Shown piece after piece: positions 39,583 to 48,251 of a stretch of DNA of 64,000 bases. The stretch's first letter is position 1; every line of letters starts with the position of its first letter. This DNA is from Maritimibacter alkaliphilus HTCC2654 (GTDB lineage: Bacteria; Pseudomonadota; Alphaproteobacteria; Rhodobacterales; Rhodobacteraceae). The translations under genes were made by a program, and so were the position numbers. The notes under the pieces are model-generated. The model searched no databases. It was not told the origin of the DNA and worked only from the letters and a program-made list of their open reading frames with translations. The stretch lies in the NCBI RefSeq assembly GCF_000152805.1, contig NZ_CH902578.1, positions 447,173 through 511,172 on the forward strand, written 5' to 3'.

Positions 39583-39863
39583 ACCGGCCGCCGCCAGAGG
39601 GCGTTCGGCGACGGCCAGCCTATTACCGTGAGTGACGGCAGGTTGCCCTCGCGTTGCGAAGCGTTCGGGATCAACCGAGGCGCTATATGACGATTGCGTG
39701 ACGATTTGCCTACCCCTTCGAAATCGCGGATAGGCCAATAATTGCTGACTGAATCATTCTTCGTCTGACCAGTTGGTCTAAAACGGAACAAGATCAAACC
39801 GCTAAGACGCGGCGCTGCGAAAACGCCGTTTTCCGTGACGTAGCGTCATAAATGACCAAGTGT
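39583..39863. other. Palindrome-rich gap between convergent hflX and acylase
   Basis: This 281-bp region lies between two gene 3' ends, so it should not contain promoters for either. It is less GC-rich and holds three short dyads: gacca-gt-tggtc (around 39768-39779), gaaaacg-c-cgttttc (39819-39833) and tgacg-tag-cgtca (39836-39848). No convincing ORF is present. It may hold a small RNA or a remnant element. Confidence 0.4.
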
Positions 39864-42347
39864 TCAGTTCTGGGGTCCGGCCGGGGTCAGAACCGTCGTC
39901 CCGACCGAGGCGGCGCGGGCCAGATCCGGGTCCAGAGACATCGGCACATATTCGCCGCGCCGCCACAGATCGCCCAGATCGTCGTAATGGCGCGACAGGA
40001 AATGGCCCGATTGCCCGGTCGAGGTGATGAACAGCGACGAATCCGGGTCGGCGAAGTCATAGACGCCCCGGTAGCCCGCACCATGCACGTTCAGGAACGG
40101 GTCAGGGTCGCGCCCCGAGGTCTTGCCGCGCAACAGCGTGTTGTCGCCCCCCGAGGTGGACTGACGGATGTTCACGAACCATTTCAACACGGGTAGATCG
40201 CCCAGCACCTGATGGTCATGCGTGGCCTCGTGCGCGTCGCCCCAGCGCAGGCTTTCATAAGAACTGCCGTAATGCTCGTCGATCCACAGGAGCGCGTCGT
40301 CCAGCGCCTCGCGCGCGATCTCGGTGCAGGTCTCGGTGGGCGCGGATTGCACCACGTCGCACCAGACGCTCGCGCCGTCCACGTCGCGATAGACCCGTTC
40401 GATGAAGATCGGCTCGACATGGTGGAACACGGTGGCGAGCGGCCCCATCTCGTCGCGGATCAGGCGGTTCTGAAGCGCACGCATCCACGCCATGTAGATC
40501 AGCGGTTCCGGCAGATGCTCGTTCATCTCGCCGTTCCAGTTGGCAAGCAGGTCCAGCGCCTGTTGCCGCTTGCGGTCGGGCGTGCCCTCGGGCGCGGCTT
40601 CGCCCGTGAACCAAAGGTCGGCCCCAACGAGCGGCAGAAGGTTGCGCGCGGTGGGCGACACGATGTCGAGCTGGGCCTCGATGAAGCTTTCGCGGGTGTG
40701 CACCTCGCGGTTCTGCATCAGGAATTCCCACCGCTGGATGCGCTGACTGTCGCCCCAGTCGTAACTCACATGCAGCGGAAAAGGCCGCTCGAGCAGCTTG
40801 TTGTTGGTGTTGCCGACGATCCCGCCCGAGGGCGAGACGAACTGCGGATTGGCCGCATAGGCTTCGCGCCCGACCCAACGGTTCTCCTCCCGCCAGCCGG
40901 GGGCGGGCAGGCGACCGAAGGTCATGTGATCGGCGTCGCGGCGCGGCATGGCGCCGATGGTCTTGAGCGCGATGGTGTCGCGGTCGATCATCGTGACGTT
41001 CTGGCTGGGTGCCACGAAATCGCGACCGGCCTCGATCCCCTGAACGACAGACTTGGCCTGCATCAGCTTCATCGCGGCGGTCATGGAGCGGTCGTTGCCG
41101 GCCAGCAGCGTCCACCCCAGCGAGGCGACGTGACCGGGCGGGGTGACCGAAGCGAGGTTGTAGTGCTTGCCGGGGATGATCGGGCCGTTGTCGGACCATT
41201 GCAGGTTGATCGTGACAGGCGCGGCATCCTTGACCCGGATGATCGACGACCGCTGCGTCAGGGGCTGGTAGCCAAGCGGGGTCATCACCTCGGCGGGGTT
41301 CTCGGGGTTCACCTTTTCGATGAACACGTCCTGATCGTCGAGGTAGGACGAGGTAAGGCCCCATGCGAAATCGGCGGACCGGCCAAGAAGGACCGCGGGC
41401 ACACCGGGCAGCGTGCCGCCGATGACGGCGCCGGAGGCCAGCTCCAACCGCGCGAGATACCAGATGGTCGGGGCCGAAAAGCCAAGGTGCGGGTCGTTGG
41501 CCAGAAGCGTGCCGCCTGCCGCAGAGCGATCGGGCGCGGCGGCCCATGCGTTCGACGCGCCGCCCAGCCCCCGGTCCGCCGCCGGGTAGAGCAGCGCATC
41601 CTCCGGGCTGTCGTCATAGGCCGCGAACTGCGTGGCGTCCGGGCGGTCGGGGAACAGCGAGGCATAGTCGGGCAGGGCGGCCACGCCGCTCCCCGGCATG
41701 TCGGGCAGGATGTCGGCCACCCGGTCCTCGTCCAGCGACAGGGAAACGCGGGCGCGCAGCACCTCCTCCTCGATATGCCCGGCGAGTTGCACGCCCATGA
41801 GCTTGAGGATCGCGATGGAATCGGCGGGCACCCACGGGGAAATCGCGTTGTCGAACAGGAAGAATTCCGGCGCGCCGCGCCCCAGCGCCTCGTCGTTCAC
41901 CCGGTCGAGCCACGCGTTTACACCGCGCGCATAGGCGGTGAGCGCGGCCTTGGTCGCGTCGTCCTGCGCCTCGACCGAGGCTTGCGCGAGCCGGTAAAGG
42001 TCGAGCCGCCGCATCAACTCGTCGGTCTTGAGCGTGCGCTCCCCGAACATCTCGGACAGGCGGCCCTGCACCGTGCGGCGCATCGTGACCATCTGCCAGA
42101 GCCTGTCCTGCGCATGGGCATAGCCGAGCGCGAAGTAGACATCATTGTCGGTCTTGCCGAAGATATGCGGCACGTCGTGGTTGTCGCGCACGATCTCGAC
42201 CGGAGCTTCCAGCCCGATCACGCTCCGCTCGGCCTCGTAATCCGGCAAAGACCGGGATGCGAGGTAGTAGACGAAGGCGAGCGCGAGAACGGCGAGCACC
42301 AATACGGCACTCACACCGCGCACCATCCATTTGAAGAGAGACGCCAT
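39864..42347 (-). CDS. Penicillin acylase family Ntn-hydrolase
   Basis: This 827-residue protein is a precursor of an N-terminal-nucleophile amidase. A membrane or signal helix spans about residues 8-28. The small-subunit part shows VEIVRDNHDVPHIFGKTDNDVYFALGYAHAQDRLWQM; autocleavage is expected before Ser265 in GGASNAWA, followed by LLANDPHL. Late motifs include the GIVGNTNNK asparagine region. The family hydrolyses beta-lactam side chains or acyl-homoserine lactones; the substrate is unknown here. It is divergent from the dehydrogenase. Confidence 0.92.
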   Translation of the reverse strand: MASLFKWMVRGVSAVLVLAVLALAFVYYLASRSLPDYEAERSVIGLEAPVEIVRDNHDVPHIFGKTDNDVYFALGYAHAQDRLWQMVTMRRTVQGRLSEMFGERTLKTDELMRRLDLYRLAQASVEAQDDATKAALTAYARGVNAWLDRVNDEALGRGAPEFFLFDNAISPWVPADSIAILKLMGVQLAGHIEEEVLRARVSLSLDEDRVADILPDMPGSGVAALPDYASLFPDRPDATQFAAYDDSPEDALLYPAADRGLGGASNAWAAAPDRSAAGGTLLANDPHLGFSAPTIWYLARLELASGAVIGGTLPGVPAVLLGRSADFAWGLTSSYLDDQDVFIEKVNPENPAEVMTPLGYQPLTQRSSIIRVKDAAPVTINLQWSDNGPIIPGKHYNLASVTPPGHVASLGWTLLAGNDRSMTAAMKLMQAKSVVQGIEAGRDFVAPSQNVTMIDRDTIALKTIGAMPRRDADHMTFGRLPAPGWREENRWVGREAYAANPQFVSPSGGIVGNTNNKLLERPFPLHVSYDWGDSQRIQRWEFLMQNREVHTRESFIEAQLDIVSPTARNLLPLVGADLWFTGEAAPEGTPDRKRQQALDLLANWNGEMNEHLPEPLIYMAWMRALQNRLIRDEMGPLATVFHHVEPIFIERVYRDVDGASVWCDVVQSAPTETCTEIAREALDDALLWIDEHYGSSYESLRWGDAHEATHDHQVLGDLPVLKWFVNIRQSTSGGDNTLLRGKTSGRDPDPFLNVHGAGYRGVYDFADPDSSLFITSTGQSGHFLSRHYDDLGDLWRRGEYVPMSLDPDLARAASVGTTVLTPAGPQN

Positions 42348-42424
42348 GGGACCCTTTGTTGACCTGTCCGCTGCCCCCGTTCATTAAAGGCTCCAAACAA
42401 CAGGTGCAATGAAGGGAGAGCGAG

Positions 42425-43288
42425 ATGGCCAAATGCGCATTTCTGGGGCTTGGCGTGATGGGATACCCGATGGCGGGCCACCTTGCGGCCAAGGGGCATG
42501 AGGTAACCGTCTACAATCGCACGGGCGCCAAGGCCGAGGCCTGGGTCGCCGAGCATGGCGGGCGGGCGGCAGCCACCCCGCGCGAAGCGGCGGAGGGTGC
42601 CGAATTCGTGATGGCCTGCGTCGGCAACGACGACGATCTGCGGGCGGTCTGCACCGGCGACGACGGCGCGTTCGCGGGCATGAGCGAGGGCGCGATTTTC
42701 GTCGATCACACAACGGTGTCGGCGATGGTGACGCGGGACATGGCCGAGGTCGCGGGCGAGGCCGGGATCGGTTACGTCGACGGGCCGGTATCGGGCGGTC
42801 AGGCCGGGGCCGAAAACGGCGTGCTCGCCATCATGTGCGGCGGGGCCGAGGAAACCTTCGCCAAGGCGGAGCCGGTGATGGCCGCCTATGGCCGCTCAAT
42901 CAAACGGCTGGGCGACACGGGCGCGGGGCAGCTCACCAAGATGGTGAACCAGATCTGCATCGCCGGTCTGGTGCAGGGCCTGTCCGAAGGGCTGGCCTTT
43001 GCCGAAAAGGCCGGGCTCAATGGGCGCGCGGTGGTCGAGGCGATCTCGGGCGGCGCGGCCGGAAGCTGGCAGATGGTGAACCGCCACGAAACCATGCTGG
43101 ACGACAAGTTCGACCACGGATTCGCCGTCGACTGGATGCGCAAGGATCTGGCGATCTGTCTGGCCGAGGCCGAACAGACCGGGGCGGCGCTTCCGGTCAC
43201 GGCGCTGGTCGATCAGTTTTACAAGGACGTGCAGAACATGGGCGGCAACCGCTGGGATACCTCGTCGCTGATCAAACGGCTGCGGTGA
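42425..43288 (+). CDS. NAD(P)-dependent beta-hydroxyacid dehydrogenase
   Basis: This 287-residue enzyme belongs to the 3-hydroxyisobutyrate dehydrogenase family. It shows the Rossmann motif FLGLGVMGYPMAGHL, the substrate-binding DGPVSGGQAGAENG, the catalytic-lysine motif GAGQLTKMVNQ, and LGDTGAGQ just before it. It oxidises a beta-hydroxyacid or reduces a related aldehyde; valine catabolism genes are not nearby, so the substrate is open. The RBS gggaga precedes the ATG. Confidence 0.9.
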   Translation: MAKCAFLGLGVMGYPMAGHLAAKGHEVTVYNRTGAKAEAWVAEHGGRAAATPREAAEGAEFVMACVGNDDDLRAVCTGDDGAFAGMSEGAIFVDHTTVSAMVTRDMAEVAGEAGIGYVDGPVSGGQAGAENGVLAIMCGGAEETFAKAEPVMAAYGRSIKRLGDTGAGQLTKMVNQICIAGLVQGLSEGLAFAEKAGLNGRAVVEAISGGAAGSWQMVNRHETMLDDKFDHGFAVDWMRKDLAICLAEAEQTGAALPVTALVDQFYKDVQNMGGNRWDTSSLIKRLR

Positions 43289-43381
43289 GGCGCGAAAAAG
43301 CGCGTCTGGTGAAACTGACCGGCCCCCGCTAGCGTGACTTTATATAGAAGCGGCGGACAGACCGCCGGACAGGGAGAGATC

Positions 43382-43966
43382 ATGCGTATCACGAAATCCT
43401 TCGCGGCGGCGCTGCCGCTCATGCTCGTCGCCTCGGTCGCGGCGGCCCATACCGACAGCGACGTGGGCGGGTTCATCTCGGGCTTCACCCATCCGATCCT
43501 CGGCTGGGACCACGTGATCGCGATGGTCGCGGTCGGCCTGTGGGGCGCGTTCCTCGGCAAGCCTGCGATCTACATCCTGCCCGTGGTCTTTCCGCTGGTC
43601 ATGGCCGTCGGCGGCGCCCTTGGGGTGATCGGCGTGCCGATCCCAGCGGTCGAGGCGGGGATCGCGCTGTCGGGCGTGGTGCTTGGCCTGCTGATCGCCT
43701 TCGCCGTGCGCGCGCCGCTTTGGGTCGCGGGCGTGATCGTCGGGGTGTTCGCGATTTTCCACGGCCATGCGCATGGCACCGAACTGCCTGATGCGGCGAA
43801 TCCGTTCGCTTACGGCATCGGCTTTGTCATCGGCACCGGGCTTTTGCACCTTGGCGGGATCGCGCTGGGGCTGCTGGTCGGTTCCGCCGCTGGCCGGATC
43901 GTCGTGCGTGCGGCGGGTGCGTTGATCGCCGCGGTCGGTGCGGCGTTCCTGTTCGGCGTCGCGTGA
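43382..43966 (+). CDS. HupE/UreJ family metal transporter
   Basis: This 194-residue membrane protein has a signal-like N-terminus ending at VAAAHTDS, then about six helices. It has the HupE/UreJ signature HPILGWDHVIAMVAVGLWG and a second histidine cluster FHGHAHGTE. Such proteins import nickel or cobalt for urease or hydrogenase. No urease or hydrogenase genes are nearby. Its stop overlaps the GTG of a second HupE-like gene. A weak promoter (ctgacc / tttata) lies at 43315-43344. Confidence 0.88.
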   Translation: MRITKSFAAALPLMLVASVAAAHTDSDVGGFISGFTHPILGWDHVIAMVAVGLWGAFLGKPAIYILPVVFPLVMAVGGALGVIGVPIPAVEAGIALSGVVLGLLIAFAVRAPLWVAGVIVGVFAIFHGHAHGTELPDAANPFAYGIGFVIGTGLLHLGGIALGLLVGSAAGRIVVRAAGALIAAVGAAFLFGVA

Positions 43967-44568
43967 AGCGCCTCGTCCTTCCTCTGATCCTCGTCCCCGG
44001 CGCGGCGAACGCCCATGCGTTCAGCACCGGGGCCGATGCCTATGGCGCGTTTCTGGAGGGGGCCGGGGTCATTCTTGGTTATCCCGCGCTGATCCTGCCG
44101 CTCGCCACGCTCGCCGTCGCCCTTGCCCTATGGAAGACCGAGGGGATGGTGGCCGCCTGGCCCGCGTTCCTGATCGGTCAGGTGATCGGCATGGCGCTTG
44201 CGCCGCTGGTCGGGATATGGATCGCGCTCGTCCCGCTCGCCTTCGGGCTGGTGCTGGGCGCGCTGTCGGCCATTGCGCCGCTGGAACGTCTTGGCCCGGC
44301 GATGCCGGTCTTTGCCGGTCTCACGGGGGCCGCGGTCATGGCTGCGGCGCTTGAGGGGCACAGCTTCACCGAGATCGGGGTTGCGATCCGGCTGGGCCTT
44401 TTCGTCGCGGCGAATATCGCCACGGCGGCGCTGGCCGGTGTCGTGCGTGTGATCCTCGAACGATGGGACGGGCAGGTGGCCCGCATCGGCGCGCGGATCG
44501 CGGCGTCATGGCTGGCCGCGATCCTCGTGCTCTATCTCGCCTTCGCCGTGGCTGGCCCCGCGGCTTAG
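43963..44568 (+). CDS. HupE-like membrane protein lacking the histidine motifs
   Basis: This 201-residue protein starts with a signal-like segment ending in NAHAFS, then about six hydrophobic helices. It resembles HupE in layout, and a GHSF histidine is kept, but the HPxxGxDH and HGHAHG clusters are absent. The GTG start overlaps the hupE stop (GTGA), so the two are made together and may form a heteromeric transporter. It ends with a 4-bp overlap with the convergent SYLF gene. Assignment rests on layout and context. Confidence 0.7.
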   Translation: MKRLVLPLILVPGAANAHAFSTGADAYGAFLEGAGVILGYPALILPLATLAVALALWKTEGMVAAWPAFLIGQVIGMALAPLVGIWIALVPLAFGLVLGALSAIAPLERLGPAMPVFAGLTGAAVMAAALEGHSFTEIGVAIRLGLFVAANIATAALAGVVRVILERWDGQVARIGARIAASWLAAILVLYLAFAVAGPAA

Positions 44569-45131
44569 GGAATGATCCGGGTGTATTTCGACCCTTCGAC
44601 GGTCGCGCCCACGATCAGTCCTGCGGTCCCGAACACCATCGCGACGACAGGCGTGGTGCCTGCCAGCGTGTCGGCCGAAAACCGGTCGCCCTCGTTCAGA
44701 ACCGCGTATTTGATGTCCGCGCCCGCGACCCAGCCGGGGGAATAACGGAACTCGCCCAGCGCATCCTCGGTCATGAAGAACAGGACGTGGGCATATTGCT
44801 GCGCGCCGACCTGAATGCCGAGGCTCGCCTTGGTCTGCGAGTAGTAATCCACCGTCGCGCCGCCGACCCGAAGTGCACCGCGCCCATAGGCGCCGCCGAC
44901 GAGGATGCCGGCCTCGGTCACCAGCGGCATGACCAGCATACCGACCGATTTCGACCGCAGATCCTGCGCCTCGGGATAGGTGGAGAAGAGATAGTTCAGC
45001 GTGCTGTCGACCCGCGCGTCGATCGTGCCCGCCGCGTTCGAGCCCATGCCGTTGTCGCAGCCAGCGAGTGCGAGGCTCGCGCCCGCGCCCCCGGCGGCCA
45101 GAAGGACCCCACGTCTGGTGTATGTTTTCAT
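44565..45131 (-). CDS. SYLF/Ysc84-domain lipoprotein
   Basis: This 188-residue protein carries a twin-arginine-like signal (YTRRGVLL) and a lipobox LAGC, with lipidated Cys25. The mature part matches the SYLF lipid-binding domain: GMLVMPLVTEAGILVGGAYGRGALRV and DYYSQTKASLGIQVG, ending in IVGATVEGSKY. SYLF domains bind phosphoinositide-type lipids in eukaryotes; in bacteria the role is unknown. Upstream in-frame sequence to 45212 is not needed. Confidence 0.85.
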   Translation of the reverse strand: MKTYTRRGVLLAAGGAGASLALAGCDNGMGSNAAGTIDARVDSTLNYLFSTYPEAQDLRSKSVGMLVMPLVTEAGILVGGAYGRGALRVGGATVDYYSQTKASLGIQVGAQQYAHVLFFMTEDALGEFRYSPGWVAGADIKYAVLNEGDRFSADTLAGTTPVVAMVFGTAGLIVGATVEGSKYTRIIP

Positions 45132-45248
45132 GCCCGTCGCCTCTGTGTTGTGGCTTGCCGGGTCTTCGCCCGGATTGGGGGCAAGTCTACGCGAGTTGGG
45201 CGGGCCTGTCACGCAAGGGTGATCCGCAGGCGGAAAACCGCGCGGCCC

Positions 45249-45893
45249 TCAGGCGAAGCGGACGACCAGCAGGACGGCGGCGTAATGCGTCGCGGCGGCG
45301 GCAAGGACGTGTCCGTGCCAGATCGCGCGGGCATAGGGCAGAGCCTTGTGAAAAAAGATCGTGCCGACGGTGTAGACGACGCCGCCGATGACCAGCAGCA
45401 CCAGCGCGGCCAGCGGCAGCGCGGCGACGATGGGGCCGATGGCGGCAAGACAGAGCCAGCCCTGCGCGATGTAGAGCCAGAAGCCGAGCTTTTCGATCCG
45501 GTCGAACCAGACGACCTTGAGCACCACGCCGGTCAGCGCGATGGCCCAGCTCGCCACGGCCAGCGCGATGCCATAGCCGCCGCCCACGCCGATCAGCGCC
45601 ACGGGCGTATAGGTGCCTGCGATCATCAGGTAGATCGCGGCATGGTCGAACCGCCGCAGCACGGCCCGGATCGGGGCATGAAGCGTCATGTTGTAGGCGG
45701 CCGAGAACGCGAAGGTGGCGATCAGCCCGATGGCATAGGGCACGAGCGCGGCCAGATGCGCCCCCTCGACCGACAGCGCCGCCCAGGTGAGCAGGACGCT
45801 GGCACCGGCGACGGCCGCAATCACGCCGATGACGTGAAGCACGCCATCCGCGAGGTGTTCCTTGGGGCTATCTGACAGAACGAAACGGGTCAT
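45249..45893 (-). CDS. Hemolysin III family membrane protein
   Basis: This 214-residue seven-helix protein belongs to the HlyIII/PAQR-like family. Conserved features are the N-terminal EHLADGVLHVIGV, SAAYNMTL, RRFDHAAIYLMIAGTYTP and the C-terminal WHGHVLAAAATHY; the spaced histidines and serine form the metal site of the family. Function in bacteria is unclear. ATG 45893 is preferred over a GTG six codons earlier. Confidence 0.88.
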   Translation of the reverse strand: MTRFVLSDSPKEHLADGVLHVIGVIAAVAGASVLLTWAALSVEGAHLAALVPYAIGLIATFAFSAAYNMTLHAPIRAVLRRFDHAAIYLMIAGTYTPVALIGVGGGYGIALAVASWAIALTGVVLKVVWFDRIEKLGFWLYIAQGWLCLAAIGPIVAALPLAALVLLVIGGVVYTVGTIFFHKALPYARAIWHGHVLAAAATHYAAVLLVVRFA

Positions 45894-45972
45894 GGTTCTA
45901 AAGTAACGCACGGAACGGATAAAGTTCAGTTGACGTGGCGGTCACTTCGGTCACGTTTCGGCAATCGCTCGC

Positions 45973-46812
45973 CTACCAGCTTCCGGACGCGCCGCCCCCG
46001 GAACTCGACCCGCCGCCGAACGAACCGCCGGACGAGGAGGAGGATGAGGTGATCATCGGGATCGTGTAGGGGACGACCGAGTGATAGCCGCAGCGCGGGC
46101 AATCCGTGACCTTTTCCCCCTTGCCGGTGCGCGAGCGGGTCGGGGCCAGCAGGCGGTGGCGGGTGGTGTGCAACCCGCGTTCGCCGCACTGGGGGCAGGT
46201 GCGGAAGCGGTCGATGATCTTGCGCGAAAACGCGGCCACGACGCCGCCGATCACCGCCAATGTGCCCAGCACCCAACCCAGCGGGCTCCCGTCTCCGCCG
46301 GATCGTTCCGGGGGTTCCTCGCCGTTCCAGTGGGCGCGGGCGATGCGCTGGATCACCGCGTCGGTGCCGTCTTCGATCCCCTTAGCATAGTTGTCGTTGC
46401 GAAACTCCGGCAGGAACACGCGGTCGATGATGTCCTGCGCCTCGCGGTTGAAGGCGCTGCCGTAGCCCGACCCCAACTCGATCCGCATCTGACGGTCGTC
46501 GCGCAGGACGAGGATCAGGATGCCGTCGTTCCGGCCCGCGTCGCCGATGCCCCATTCATTGAACAGGCCGGTCGCGAAGTCTTCCATCGTGTCCGTTGGT
46601 GTGAAGCCGCCGCGCGTGTTGAGCGTCAGCACGGTCGCCTCGACCCCGGTCTCCTCGCGTAGCACTTCGAGCTGTCGCTTGATCCGCGTCTCGACATCCT
46701 CCGGCAGGATGCGCGCATAGTCGTTTACGTAGATGTTTTCGTAGACCGGCCAGCTTTGCGCCGTGGCCAGTGCGGGCCAAAGGAGGGCGAGAAGGGCGAC
46801 GAGGCGGATCAT
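45973..46812 (-). CDS. TPM-domain protein with zinc ribbon and Gly/Ser tail
   Basis: This 279-residue protein has a signal peptide (to about residue 19, ATAQ), a periplasmic TPM domain (about 25-165; VNDYARILPEDVETRI, DGILILVLRDDRQMRIELG), a transmembrane helix (about 180-198), a zinc ribbon with CPQCGERG and DCPRCGYH, and a Ser/Gly-rich tail. TPM proteins are implicated in photosystem repair in plants and in envelope functions in bacteria. Its ATG overlaps the decarboxylase stop by 4 bp. Confidence 0.88.
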   Translation of the reverse strand: MIRLVALLALLWPALATAQSWPVYENIYVNDYARILPEDVETRIKRQLEVLREETGVEATVLTLNTRGGFTPTDTMEDFATGLFNEWGIGDAGRNDGILILVLRDDRQMRIELGSGYGSAFNREAQDIIDRVFLPEFRNDNYAKGIEDGTDAVIQRIARAHWNGEEPPERSGGDGSPLGWVLGTLAVIGGVVAAFSRKIIDRFRTCPQCGERGLHTTRHRLLAPTRSRTGKGEKVTDCPRCGYHSVVPYTIPMITSSSSSSGGSFGGGSSSGGGASGSW

Positions 46813-48209
46813 GGCAGGCTCCCGGCGATCTCGTTCAGAACGTCAGGCACCATCATGACATCCTCGCGCGTCACGTCAAACTGCCCGACCTGCATCCGGA
46901 TGACATACCGGCCCGCGTGAGTGGTCTGGGTCAGGTAGATGCGCCCGTCGCGGTTCACGGCGTCAAGCAGCCGCGCGGTCGTGGCATCGTCGCGGTAGGC
47001 AAAGGAAAAGAGCGACAGGATCGGCTCGGTCACAATCTCGAACCCGTCGAGGGCGGCGATGGCGTCGCGTGCCTCGTTCGCCCAGGCGACGTGATTGCGG
47101 ATACGTGAACGCAGGCCCGTAAGCCCTTCGGATCGCAGGAGGAACCAGATTTTCAAGGCCCGGAAACGGCGGCCCAGCGGCAGCGTCCATTCGTTGTAGT
47201 TGACGATTTCGTCCGCGCCGGGGGTTTGCAGGTAATCGGGGCGCAACCCCATCGCCTGAATTTGCGGGCCGGGGTCGCGCAGGAACTGGATCGAACAGTC
47301 GAATTGTGCGCCGAGCCATTTGTGCGGGTTGAACACGACCGAATCCGCTTTCTCGACACCGGCCCACAAGTCCCTGAATTCAGGGCAGATCATGGCCGAT
47401 CCGGCCCATGCCGCGTCCACGTGTGTCGGCAGGTCATGGGCGCGCGCCACGTCGATACAGGCCGCGATGTCGTCGCAGGCCCCGATTGCGGTCCCACCTG
47501 TGGCGAGCACGACACCCGCAGGCCTGTGGCCCGCATCCAGATCGGCGCGGATCGCCGCGTCGAGGGCGGCGGGGTCCATGGAGTATCGCGGATCGTCCGG
47601 CTTCCCGGCCACTTTGACGAGGTTGTTCTGGCCGATGCCCGACAGGCGCACCGCCTTGTCCACCGAACTGTGCGTCTGGGCGGATGCGTAGATACGCAGT
47701 GTCGGGGCACCTGAAAGCCCTTCGCCAATACCCTGAAACCCCAATGCTTTCTCACGCATCGTCGTCACGGCGGAAAAGGTCGCGGTGGTCGCTGAATCGT
47801 GGATCGTGCCGGTGAAATCCGCAGGCAGGCCCAGCGCATCGCGCATCCAGTCGACGACCAGCGCCTCCATCTCGTTCGCCGCCGGGGCGGTCTGCCAGAG
47901 CATCGCCTGCGAGGCCATCGCGTTCGCCAGTTGCTCGGCCAGCATCGACACGGGCGCGGCATTGGCCGGGAAATAGGCGAAGAACCGGGGGTGCTGCCAA
48001 TGGGTCATGGCATCGGGGACGAGGCGGGCGAAATCGTCGAAAATGGTCTCGATCGCTTCGGGCTGTTCCGGAACCGGGGCGTCGATCAGCTTGCGGAAGT
48101 CACCGGGGGCGAGGTCGGGGCGCACCGGACGGTCCCGCAGGCCCGCGTGATAATCGCGCGCCCAGTCCGCCGCGCGTTTCGACCAATGCGCCAGCTCGTC
48201 GTGATCCAT
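46809..48209 (-). CDS. PLP-dependent aromatic-L-amino-acid decarboxylase family
   Basis: This 466-residue group II decarboxylase converts an L-amino acid to an amine. Landmarks are FFAYFPAN near residue 80, the ring-stacking His180 in YASAQTHSSVDKA, the PLP-nitrogen Asp265 in THVDAAWAG, and the PLP lysine Lys297 in NPHKWLG. Closest in style to tryptophan/tyrosine/DOPA decarboxylases; the substrate is not determined. An 18-bp palindrome lies directly upstream of the RBS (gggagga), suggesting repressor control. The TPM gene overlaps its stop. Confidence 0.9.
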   Translation of the reverse strand: MDHDELAHWSKRAADWARDYHAGLRDRPVRPDLAPGDFRKLIDAPVPEQPEAIETIFDDFARLVPDAMTHWQHPRFFAYFPANAAPVSMLAEQLANAMASQAMLWQTAPAANEMEALVVDWMRDALGLPADFTGTIHDSATTATFSAVTTMREKALGFQGIGEGLSGAPTLRIYASAQTHSSVDKAVRLSGIGQNNLVKVAGKPDDPRYSMDPAALDAAIRADLDAGHRPAGVVLATGGTAIGACDDIAACIDVARAHDLPTHVDAAWAGSAMICPEFRDLWAGVEKADSVVFNPHKWLGAQFDCSIQFLRDPGPQIQAMGLRPDYLQTPGADEIVNYNEWTLPLGRRFRALKIWFLLRSEGLTGLRSRIRNHVAWANEARDAIAALDGFEIVTEPILSLFSFAYRDDATTARLLDAVNRDGRIYLTQTTHAGRYVIRMQVGQFDVTREDVMMVPDVLNEIAGSLP

Positions 48210-48221
48210 GCCGTCCTCCCT

Positions 48222-48239
48222 TACTTAACGTGTTAAGTA
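48222..48239. promoter_or_regulatory. Perfect palindrome (operator candidate) before the decarboxylase
   Basis: tacttaac-gt-gttaagta has perfect 8-bp arms and lies 12 bp upstream of the decarboxylase ATG, just before its RBS. The size and symmetry fit a MarR- or TetR-type repressor site. No regulator is adjacent. Confidence 0.55.
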
Positions 48240-48251
48240 GTAGCGGTCCGG

